64,000 nucleotides of DNA. Origin: Dyella jiangningensis (GTDB taxonomy: Bacteria; Pseudomonadota; Gammaproteobacteria; Xanthomonadales; Rhodanobacteraceae). The translations under genes were made by a program, and so were the position numbers. The notes beneath the pieces were generated by a model. The model had not been told where the DNA came from. It was given only the letters and a program-made list of their open reading frames with translations, and did not search any database. The stretch is taken from assembly GCF_003264855.1 (NCBI RefSeq), contig NZ_NFZS01000001.1, positions 992,001 through 1,056,000 on the forward strand, given 5' to 3'. Shown here piece by piece: positions 1 to 6,526 of this stretch (positions are counted from its first letter, which is position 1; every line of letters begins with the position of its first letter).

Positions 1-49
1 CGAAAAGGGCAAAGCGCTGGTCGTCGAGGGGGGCCTTGTAGATCGTCAT
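1..49 (-). CDS. Acyl-CoA dehydrogenase, N-terminal fragment (cut by window edge)
   Basis: Only the first 16 codons lie inside the window; they read MTIYKAPLDDQRFALF on the minus strand. This opening resembles the start of the large FadE-like acyl-CoA dehydrogenases that begin with a short 'YKAPL.D..F.L' segment, flavoenzymes of fatty-acid beta-oxidation. A purine-rich AAGGAA lies just upstream of the ATG as a plausible ribosome binding site. The gene is 36 nt downstream of the lipoprotein gene on the same strand, so the two may be co-transcribed. The identification rests on a very short segment. Confidence 0.55.
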   Translation of the reverse strand, partial: MTIYKAPLDDQRFALF

Positions 50-85
50 GGCGAAGTTCCTTCGTTGGTGATGCGGGCGCGGTGT

Positions 86-568
86 TCAGCGCCAGGTGTT
101 AGGGATGCCCGGCACCGGCGAGAGCCAGTCGTTGCCGTGGAAAGTGAAATCGCGCGCCTTGTCTTCCTGTTCCGGCTTGGCGTGCGCATTGCCGTTGACG
201 CTGTAGGGCACGCTGCCGGCGCTGCCCTTGGCCGCCGCGGTCTTCAGCGTGGCCGTCATCTCAGGGGTGGGGAGCACGTCGATCTGGGTGACGTCGGCGG
301 CGAACGGCGGGATGTCCAGGTCGAAGCGGCTGTGCAGGCGTACCGGCACCAGTTCCGCCACCTTCAGTTCGCCGTCGAGCGAGCTGAAATCCATGCTGCC
401 GTAGCTGTTGTTCTGGATGCGCACGGTAAGGCGCCACTGGCCGTCCGGCCGCGTGGTCATCTCCTGGATGCTCACGGTAGGCGGAAACACGCTCTTCTTC
501 GGCGGGCCGCAAGCCACCAGGCCAGCCACCAGAGCACCGAGCGCTACACCACGAAGCAGTCGTCCCAT
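86..568 (-). CDS. Small lipoprotein, possibly LEA-type-2-like fold
   Basis: A 160-residue protein with a lipoprotein signal peptide: basic start MGRLLR, a hydrophobic stretch and a lipobox ending LVAC with the acceptor cysteine at residue 20. The mature part has alternating hydrophobic strands (around 'WRLTVRIQNNSYGSMDFSSL') and a 'DIPPFAADVTQIDV' stretch. That resembles the beta-sandwich LEA-2/water-stress domain found in many proteobacterial lipoproteins; the fold is a weak inference. GAGGTG precedes the ATG at good spacing. It is divergent from the SET-domain gene and lies upstream of the acyl-CoA dehydrogenase gene on the same strand. Confidence 0.7.
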   Translation of the reverse strand: MGRLLRGVALGALVAGLVACGPPKKSVFPPTVSIQEMTTRPDGQWRLTVRIQNNSYGSMDFSSLDGELKVAELVPVRLHSRFDLDIPPFAADVTQIDVLPTPEMTATLKTAAAKGSAGSVPYSVNGNAHAKPEQEDKARDFTFHGNDWLSPVPGIPNTWR

Positions 569-754
569 GGGTTCACCTCAAACGATTGTTTGAATCTTAG
601 CAGGATGACCTTGCCCTCTGTCACGGGGGCATCCATACGCCTGGCGATCTCATCCGGTATGCGATCACGCGGGTGTGACGGCGGTGCGGGAGGTTCCCAT
701 GGCGCATCGCAACAGGCATCATCGCGGGCTCTCCCACCCGAATTCAGCCTGCCC

Positions 755-1222
755 ATGACCCGACGTATCGTTGCCCGCCGCTCTCCCATCCATGGCAATG
801 GCGTTTTCGCCGTCGCCCCGATCAAGAAGGGCGAGGAGATCATCGAATACAAGGGCACGCTGATGACCCACGTCGAAGCCGACACGATGTACGGCGACGG
901 TGGCGAGACGGGCCATACCTTCCTGTTCACGCTCAACGACTATTACCTGATCGACGCCAACCGCAAGGGCAACACGGCGCGCTGGATCAACCACAGCTGC
1001 GATCCCAACTGCCAGGCGCTGATCGAGGAAGCCGAAAACGGCGATCCGCGCAAGGACCGCGTGCTGATCGAAGCCATCCGCAACATCAAGCCCGGCGAAG
1101 AGCTGACCTACGACTACGGCATCACGCTGGACGTGCCGCACACCGCACGCCTCAAGAAGCTGTGGAAGTGCCTGTGCGGCTCGAAGAACTGTACGGGTAC
1201 GTTGTTGAAGTCCAAGCGCTGA
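755..1222 (+). CDS. SET-domain protein-lysine methyltransferase
   Basis: A 155-residue stand-alone SET domain. Visible motifs are the N-terminal 'SPIHGNGVFA' strand, the AdoMet-binding and active-site block 'WINHSCDPNCQ' around residues 84-94, 'GEELTYDYG' around 118-126 with the catalytic-site Tyr, and a post-SET zinc cysteine cluster 'CLCGSKNCTG' near the C terminus. The family transfers methyl groups from AdoMet to protein lysines; the bacterial substrate is unknown. The ORF is open upstream to 65, but that part is antisense to the lipoprotein gene and not SET-like, so ATG 755 is chosen. No strong ribosome binding site is visible. The gene converges on the Gre-like gene across a 1-kb repeat field. 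Confidence 0.85.
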   Translation: MTRRIVARRSPIHGNGVFAVAPIKKGEEIIEYKGTLMTHVEADTMYGDGGETGHTFLFTLNDYYLIDANRKGNTARWINHSCDPNCQALIEEAENGDPRKDRVLIEAIRNIKPGEELTYDYGITLDVPHTARLKKLWKCLCGSKNCTGTLLKSKR

Positions 1223-1242
1223 GCAATCACCGCCGCATACCT

Positions 1243-1558
1243 TGTAGGAGCGCACCTGTGCGCGACCGCCGGGCTGAAATCTGCTACGCCGCGCGGTTCT
1301 CGCGCGGCGTTTGTTTTATACGCTGATGCGCTGGCATGGGCGAAGACGGGATGCATGGGTTATCCCACGCCGCGATCGCGCACTGGGTGCGCTCCTACAG
1401 AGGTTGGGGTTTTGCCGTGAGCGGCGTACTTCCGTATCACTGTAGGAGCGCACCCAGTGCGCGACCGCAGAGGTGAGGATTATCTCGTTGGGAGGTTGTC
1501 GCAGCCACGGCCGGCGACGGTCGCGGGCTGGGGCGGCGCCCCGGGTGCGCCCCTACAG
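1243..1558. repeat. GTAGGAGCGCACCC-type palindromic repeats, four copies
   Basis: Copies at 1243-1269 (+), 1376-1400 (-), 1441-1469 (+) and a decayed copy at about 1521-1558 (-). Each has a TGTAGGAGCGCACC core followed by a GTGCGCGACCGC-like end, which can fold because GCGCAC pairs with GTGCGC. Plus and minus copies alternate, so neighbours form inverted doublets resembling REPINs. They sit in the region between the convergent SET and Gre-like genes. A further minus-strand copy is at 2146-2172. Confidence 0.85.
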
Positions 1559-1576
1559 AGGTAGGTGGCTCCGTCG

Positions 1577-1672
1577 CGAGCACCCGCCCCTCACCCCGGC
1601 CCTCTCCTCGCTCCTCAAAGCCGCGGCCGTCCATGGCCGCTCTCCGCGTGCCCCGGAGGGGAGAGGGAGAAC
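1577..1672. repeat. CCCTCACCCCGGCCCTC-type repeat unit with inserted hairpin
   Basis: The unit starts with GCGAGCACCCGCCCCTCACC, continues into CCCTCTCC, and ends with the complementary GGAGGGGAGAGGG. Between the two halves of its hairpin is a cassette CCTCGCTCCTCAAAGCC, a small stem GCGGCC/GGCCGC around loop GTCCAT (1623-1640), then CTCTCCGCGTGC. The same cassette with a different stem occurs at 1919-1964. Related units occur at 22963-23079, on both sides of the DUF559 gene and inside hrpA. Confidence 0.8.
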
Positions 1673-1829
1673 GCATGGCGGCATCAAGATTCCCTCGCCG
1701 TTAAACGAAGCTGCTTTAAGCCCTCTCCGCTACGGCGAGTTGCGGTGCAGCGGCTCCGTTTGAGGTAGTAACGAGCGCATCCCGGCTAGCCTGGGTCGTC
1801 AGGCTCTATTCCTCATATCGCTACGAGCC

Positions 1830-2062
1830 TTGGCTCTGAAGGCCGTTTTCTTTGGGTTACTTTTGACGCGAAGCTAATCCCGTCGGACTTTGACTCCGGG
1901 CGTTCCGCCCTCCGCCCTTCCTCGCTCCTCAAAGCCGGCGCCATCCATGGCGCCTCCCCGCGTGCGGGCCGGCTTCGCCGTTCGCACGCAAAGAACGCGT
2001 GCGTGGGCCAGCAAAAGAAAAGTGACTCGAGCGTCCCACAGGGACTAGCTTCGCGTCGTAAG
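1830..2062. repeat. Large inverted-repeat element (KVTQRKRP-type), probably non-coding
   Basis: A 17-bp inverted repeat with one mismatch (1865-1881 and 2041-2057, core GACGCGAAGCTA) encloses several hairpins, including the cassette AAAGCC + GGCGCC/GGCGCC around loop ATCCAT at 1937-1954. A minus-strand ORF (1813-2157, 114 codons) crosses it and contains 'FASKVTQRKRP', the kind of phrase that recurs as a spurious product of dispersed repeats in this group. The reading frame has no ribosome binding site or domain, so it is treated as repeat-derived. The rest of 1673-2217 has no recognisable gene. Confidence 0.65.
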
Positions 2063-2217
2063 CGGCAATCTAGCGAAAGCACGGCAACCGAAGGGCGCAA
2101 GCGCTTCAGTAAAGCTGAAAAAACGTGAAGACTGGAGCGAAAGGCTGTCGCGCACAAGGTGCGCTCCTACAGTTGAGAGGGTGGATTAGTGAGAGCGTGA
2201 TCTAGTGATAGCGGGAC

Positions 2218-2730
2218 CTAGGCGTCGCGCTTGTCAGCGGGATAGTCGATGGCGACGATCTCCACCGTGAGGTCTCCCGCCGGGCGCTGCCAAACGACCT
2301 CGTCGCCTACGCGTGCGCCCAGCAATGCCGCGGCCAGCGGCGACACGTAGCTCACCAGCCCGTGCTCCACGTCGGCTTCGTCCTCGCCGACGATGCGGTA
2401 GCGTGCCTGGCCTTCATCGCTGTCCACGATCACCAGTGCGCCGAAAGCCACGCGGTCGTGCGGCTGCTGCGACAGGTCCACCTCGATGGCGCTGCTCACC
2501 CGCGCATTGAGCCAGCGCAGTTCGCGCTCGAGAGCGGCCAGTTCGCTCTGCTGCGGCAAGGTATCCGCGGCGACGCGCAGCGCGTCGCGCCGTTCGCGCG
2601 CGGCGATCAGCCGTTCGCGCAGCTGTGCGAGTCCGCGTGGCGTCACATAGTTGGCGTGTTCGCTCAGCGGGATGTCCGGAAGCCTGTCGCCAGCGGACTC
2701 GTCCGCGTCCTTGACGAAGGAGCGGCTCAT
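2218..2730 (-). CDS. GreA/GreB-family transcription factor, atypical tip
   Basis: A 170-residue protein with the Gre layout: an N-terminal antiparallel coiled coil (about residues 30-85, 'TPRGLAQLRERLIAARERRD ...') followed by the C-terminal FKBP-like domain ('VAFGALVIVD', 'YRIVGEDEADVEHGLVSYVS', 'LLGARVGDEV'). Gre factors insert the coiled coil into the RNA polymerase secondary channel and stimulate transcript cleavage with acidic residues at the tip. Here the usual 'GDxxENADY' tip is replaced by 'ADTLPQQSELAAL', so cleavage activity is doubtful. An N-terminal extension of about 25 residues is also present. ATG 2730 is preceded by GGGAGG; upstream in-frame starts lack a site. It lies 135 nt downstream of the EF-G-like gene on the same strand. 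Confidence 0.82.
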   Translation of the reverse strand: MSRSFVKDADESAGDRLPDIPLSEHANYVTPRGLAQLRERLIAARERRDALRVAADTLPQQSELAALERELRWLNARVSSAIEVDLSQQPHDRVAFGALVIVDSDEGQARYRIVGEDEADVEHGLVSYVSPLAAALLGARVGDEVVWQRPAGDLTVEIVAIDYPADKRDA

Positions 2731-2865
2731 ATCGTGCCTCCCGCGCCGGGACTGCCGGCGCACATGCATAGGTAGGACATGGCGGCGTCGCGGCCGCGCA
2801 TCAAGCGGTGCGCGCCGTCCCGACGTGCATGGCATCTGCCACACACGTCGACTGGCGCGTGCGGA

Positions 2866-4917
2866 TCAGTCTTCTTCCACGTGAGGCTTCCAGGCCTCGG
2901 CAAGTTGCTTCTGTACCGGCAGCGGCACGGCTTCGTAATGGCTGAGATCCAGGCTGTAGCGACCGCGGCCGCCGGTCATCGCCTTGAGCTCGGTGGGATA
3001 ATCGGTGAGTTCGGCCAGCGGCGCCTGCGCCTTGATCACCAGTTCGCCGCCACGCAGCGTATCGGTGCCGAGGATGCGCGCACGCTTGCCGGCGAGGCCG
3101 CCGGTGACGTCGCCCACGTTCGCCTCGGGAATCGCCACTTCGACGTCGACGATGGGTTCGAGCACGATCGGGCGCGCCTTGCTCACCGCATCGAGAAAGG
3201 CCTTCTTGCCGGCGCTGATGAAAGCCACCTCTTTCGAATCCACCGGATGGTACTTGCCGTCGTACACGGTGACGCGCAGGTCCTGGATCGGGTAGCCGGC
3301 GATCGCGCCCGACTCCATCGCCTGGCGCACGCCCTTTTCGATGGCCGGCAGGAACTGGTTCGGAATCACGCCGCCCTTGACCTCATCAACGAATTCGAAA
3401 CCGGCCCCGCGCTCCAGCGGTTCCACGCGCAGGAACACTTCACCGAACTGTCCCGCACCGCCGGTCTGTTTCTTGTGACGGTGATGGCCGTCGGCTCGGC
3501 TGGCGATGGTCTCGCGGTAGGCGATGCGTGGCGGGTGCGTATTCACCTCCACGCCATAGCGCTCGCGCATGCGTTCCAGCATCACTTTCAGGTGCAGGTC
3601 GGAAAGGCCGCGCACGACCGTCTCGTTGAGTTCCTTGTGGTGCTCCACGCGAAAGCACGGATCCTCTTCGGCCAGTCGCACCAACGCCTGCGAGAGTTTC
3701 TGCTCCTGGCCCTTGTGGCTTGGTTCCAGCGCCAGGCCGAACATCGGTTGCGGAAAACGCATCGGCGCGAGATGGATGCGGTCTTCGTCGTGCGAGTCGT
3801 GCAGCACGGCGTCGAAGTGGATTTCCTCGACCTTGGCGACGGCGGCGATGTCGCCCGGAATCGCCTGTTCGATCTCGTCGTGGTTCTTGCCGCGCAGGCG
3901 GAACAGGTGGCCCACCTTGAACGGCTTCTTGCTGTCGTCGATGTAGAGCTGCGTGTCGCGACGGATCGTGCCTTGCCACACGCGGAAGATGCCGAGCTTG
4001 CCGACGAACGGATCGTTGACGATCTTGAAGACGTCGGCGATCACATGCTGCGTGGGGTCGGCGTTGACGGTGATGAGCTCGTCCTCGCCGTTGCGGAAGG
4101 GCGGCGGGTTGCCCTCGTTGGGATTGGGCAGCAGGCGGTCGGCCAGCTCAAGGAATTCCTTCACGCCTACGCCGGTGCGAGCGCTGACGAAGCAGATGGG
4201 CACGAGGTGGCCTTCGCGCAGGCATTGCTCGAAGGCGTCGTGCAGTTCCTGCGGACTCAGTTCCTCTTCGCCGGCATCGAGATAGTGGCCCATGACCGAT
4301 TCGTTGATCTCCACCACCTGATCGAGGATGCGCTGGTGCGCTTCGGCCAGCGAGGAGAAATCGGTGGCGCCATCGCCGTGGAAGAAACAATCGAGCACCG
4401 CCTTGCCGCCATCGGCAGGCAGGTTCACGGGCAGGCATTGGGTGCCGAATTCGTCGCGCAAGGCATCGACCAGCGCGGCGAGGCGCGCACCTTCGACGTC
4501 GATGCGGTTGATCACCAGCACGCGCGCGAGGCGGCGTTCGTCGGCGCGCTCCATCATGCGGCGCGTGCCGTATTCGATGCCGTTGGACGCGTTGACCACG
4601 ATGGCCACGGTTTCCACGGCGGCGAAGGCGGACAGCGTGGGGCCGCGGAAATCCGCATAGCCCGAGGTATCGATGAGGTTGACGTGGCTGTTGCCGAAGG
4701 GGACGGCGGCGATGGCAGTGTCGATGGAATGGCCGCGCGCCTTTTCCTGGGTATCGGTATCCGATTGCGTGGTGCCGCGCTCCACCGACCCTTGGGTCTG
4801 GATGACGCCGCCGGCGTGCAGCAGGGCCTCGAACAGCGTGGTCTTGCCGCTGCCGGCGTGACCGGCGAGCGCGATGTTGCGGATGTTTTCCGTGTGCGTG
4901 CCTGTCTGGATATTCAT
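2866..4917 (-). CDS. EF-G-like translational GTPase (FusA2 type)
   Basis: A 683-residue EF-G homologue. The GTPase domain has a P-loop 'AGHAGSGKTT' (residues 18-27), the G3 motif as 'DTSGYADF', and 'NRID' (about 134) where canonical EF-G has NKxD. Domains II-V follow, including the domain IV region 'GGAGQFGEVFLRVEPL' and a C-terminal 'TGGRGRYSLDLSHYEAVP'. Canonical EF-G is about 700 residues and usually sits in the rpsL-rpsG-fusA-tuf operon. The isolated position and variant switch motifs indicate a second EF-G-like paralogue whose exact role (translocation, recycling or a stress function) cannot be read from sequence. ATG 4917 is chosen because 'MNIQTGTHTENIRNIALAGH' is the normal N terminus. 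The start codon and GGGG upstream both lie inside the outer stem of element A. Confidence 0.88.
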   Translation of the reverse strand: MNIQTGTHTENIRNIALAGHAGSGKTTLFEALLHAGGVIQTQGSVERGTTQSDTDTQEKARGHSIDTAIAAVPFGNSHVNLIDTSGYADFRGPTLSAFAAVETVAIVVNASNGIEYGTRRMMERADERRLARVLVINRIDVEGARLAALVDALRDEFGTQCLPVNLPADGGKAVLDCFFHGDGATDFSSLAEAHQRILDQVVEINESVMGHYLDAGEEELSPQELHDAFEQCLREGHLVPICFVSARTGVGVKEFLELADRLLPNPNEGNPPPFRNGEDELITVNADPTQHVIADVFKIVNDPFVGKLGIFRVWQGTIRRDTQLYIDDSKKPFKVGHLFRLRGKNHDEIEQAIPGDIAAVAKVEEIHFDAVLHDSHDEDRIHLAPMRFPQPMFGLALEPSHKGQEQKLSQALVRLAEEDPCFRVEHHKELNETVVRGLSDLHLKVMLERMRERYGVEVNTHPPRIAYRETIASRADGHHRHKKQTGGAGQFGEVFLRVEPLERGAGFEFVDEVKGGVIPNQFLPAIEKGVRQAMESGAIAGYPIQDLRVTVYDGKYHPVDSKEVAFISAGKKAFLDAVSKARPIVLEPIVDVEVAIPEANVGDVTGGLAGKRARILGTDTLRGGELVIKAQAPLAELTDYPTELKAMTGGRGRYSLDLSHYEAVPLPVQKQLAEAWKPHVEED

Positions 4918-5162
4918 CGCGATCCCCGCCGGAAGCTGTTTGCCCGCAAGACAAGGAAGAGTGAGGAAGCGTATGTCGATACGCGACCGAGCGATGACGC
5001 AGGATGGCGGGCAAACAGATCCGGCCCGAAGGGTTGCCCCGCCAGTGCGGGCATGCGGCCGCGCGTGGCTTGACCATGGCGCCACCATGGCCTGCGCCCC
5101 GCACGATCACCTGCCCGCGCTGGCGGGGCAACGGGGATTGCGATGAATGTCCAGACAGGCAC
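4898..5162. repeat. Three-arm structured element A
   Basis: Outer arms 4898-4928 and 5132-5162 are complementary over 31 nt with two G-T pairs. Inside are two hairpins. Hairpin 1 has a 12-bp stem, 4936-4947 with 5007-5018 (CTGTTTGCCCGC), and an apical stem GCGTAT-GTCG-ATACGC at 4969-4984. Hairpin 2 has a 19-nt stem, 5033-5051 with 5114-5132, and an apical stem CCATGG-CGCCA-CCATGG. The left arm contains the first codons and start codon of the EF-G-like gene; the right arm is an inverted copy of them. Element C (38790-39056) has the same plan. Confidence 0.85.
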
Positions 5163-5513
5163 TAACACGATGCGACCCTCCCATGGCTGGGCGCGGAATC
5201 GTGCCGACGATGACCTGCGGCGCCGCACGAAGCCGCGCAAGCGGCTGACGATGGCGGGCCGTCATGGTCGTCCAGGCGTGCAGGACGCGGGGGCGGTCAT
5301 GGCGGATACGGCCGGAGAGGCCGTTTGACTAGGGTTTCCCCAATGCCTCGAAGGGTCAAGTTGCAGTGCGGGGAAGAGGGAACCCGACGGCGCGCAGCTT
5401 GTCACCTGAAGTCTCCCCTCGCATGGCAGGAAGGAACCTGGCCATGCGGTTGTTCCGCCCCAAGAAGGGAATCCCCCATCGAACGTACCGAGCAGGTCGA
5501 ACATCATCGCTGG
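5163..5513. other. Intergenic stretch, no gene recognised
   Basis: This stretch separates element A from the first TonB-like gene. Short ORFs exist (for example 5143-5328) but start inside the right arm of element A and carry no domain. The downstream gene is open as far back as 5325, so part of this stretch could be coding if a more upstream start is used; no convincing ribosome binding site supports that. Confidence 0.4.
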
Positions 5514-6458
5514 ATGCCGCCCGGGCCGTCGACTCGCGGATTGGCGCCCCTCGATGGCCCCACGCGCGCGCTGTTGCACCAGATGCGCTGGCGCCAGGCG
5601 CCGCCCGATCGGGGGCGCCGCCGGGTGGCGCTCGCCCTCGTGCTGGCATTGCATGTGTTGTTCGCGCTGCTGACCTGGCATGAGCTGCGGCTGCGTGCGC
5701 TTGAGGAGACCCACGCTGGCCGGCGGGACGCGCTGCAGGTGCGCCTGATCCCCGCGGCGGCGCCGGCAGCGCCGTCCGCGGTGCCGGAGATGGCGCCACC
5801 ACCGCCACCACCACCGCCCAAGCCTGTCGTGCGCGAGCCGCCGGCGAAACAGGCGATGACCGTGACCTTGCCCGGGCCGCCACCGGCGCCGCCCGCCACG
5901 GTGGCGACAGCGCCGCAGCTCTACGACGCCACCGGTGAGCCGAAGCTGCCCGCCTCCGCCACGAGCGCACCGGCAACGCCCGCTCCCGGTTACGTGCAGC
6001 GCACGCCGCAGGGCGATACCCAGGTGATGAAGCACGACAGCCCGATCACCTACCAGGCGACGCGTTTCGACAAGGATTGGAACGATGGCGCGAGTTCCGT
6101 CGACGATGCGCTGAAGCGTGCGGTGGACAAGACCACGGTGACACATACGTTCCACATCGCGCCCGGCGTGCGCATCCACTGTGCGGTCGCGCTGGCCGCG
6201 CTCGCGGGTGGTTGCGGCGGCGATCCGCCGCCGAAGCCCACGAGCAAGAGCGCCGACATGCGCCTCAACATGGCACCCGCCAATCCGCTGGTGCCCGATA
6301 TGCCCGCGCCGAAGGGGCCGAGCGTGGAGGAATGCATCGCCATCTATCGCGCGGACAAGCCGCTGCCGCAGGGCTGTCCTGTCGACACGCCCACGCGTGC
6401 CGTCGATGCCGAGATGCGCGAGCACTCGCAACCTCCCGCCCATCCTGCAGGCCATTGA
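5514..6458 (+). CDS. TonB-like proline-rich membrane protein, paralogue 1
   Basis: About 314 residues from ATG 5514; the frame is open from 5325 and the start is uncertain. A single hydrophobic segment 'VALALVLALHVLFALLTW' (residues about 37-55) follows basic residues, as in TonB-type inner-membrane anchors. A periplasmic Pro/Ala-rich linker with eight consecutive prolines comes next. The C-terminal region (about 160-272) is not a TonB CTD. It shares with the next gene the block 'YQATRF.KDW', 'SS.D.AL..AV.KTT..HTF....GVR', a CGGD.PPKP motif and 'M..AP.NPLVP'. Similar proteins in xanthomonads have been annotated as 'transmembrane repetitive protein'; function unknown. It probably forms a two-gene operon with the next gene, 68 nt downstream. 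Confidence 0.7.
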   Translation: MPPGPSTRGLAPLDGPTRALLHQMRWRQAPPDRGRRRVALALVLALHVLFALLTWHELRLRALEETHAGRRDALQVRLIPAAAPAAPSAVPEMAPPPPPPPPKPVVREPPAKQAMTVTLPGPPPAPPATVATAPQLYDATGEPKLPASATSAPATPAPGYVQRTPQGDTQVMKHDSPITYQATRFDKDWNDGASSVDDALKRAVDKTTVTHTFHIAPGVRIHCAVALAALAGGCGGDPPPKPTSKSADMRLNMAPANPLVPDMPAPKGPSVEECIAIYRADKPLPQGCPVDTPTRAVDAEMREHSQPPAHPAGH

Positions 6459-6526
6459 GCGCCGATAGGGCGCCGTAACATGCCCGGCCCACACAGAATG
6501 TCGGCGGTGCCCGCTACACTGCGCGC

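Noticed and set aside
1813-2157. 114-codon minus-strand ORF with KVTQRKRP
   Set aside because: It lies inside an inverted-repeat element and has no ribosome binding site; similar phrases recur as repeat-derived translations.
2779-5073. 764-codon plus-strand ORF
   Set aside because: It is antisense to the EF-G-like gene, a shadow caused by high GC at third positions; its His/Arg/Val-rich product has no domain and no ribosome binding site.
5143-5328. 61-codon plus-strand ORF starting MNVQTGT
   Set aside because: Its start is the inverted copy of the EF-G-like N terminus within element A; no domain and no independent support.
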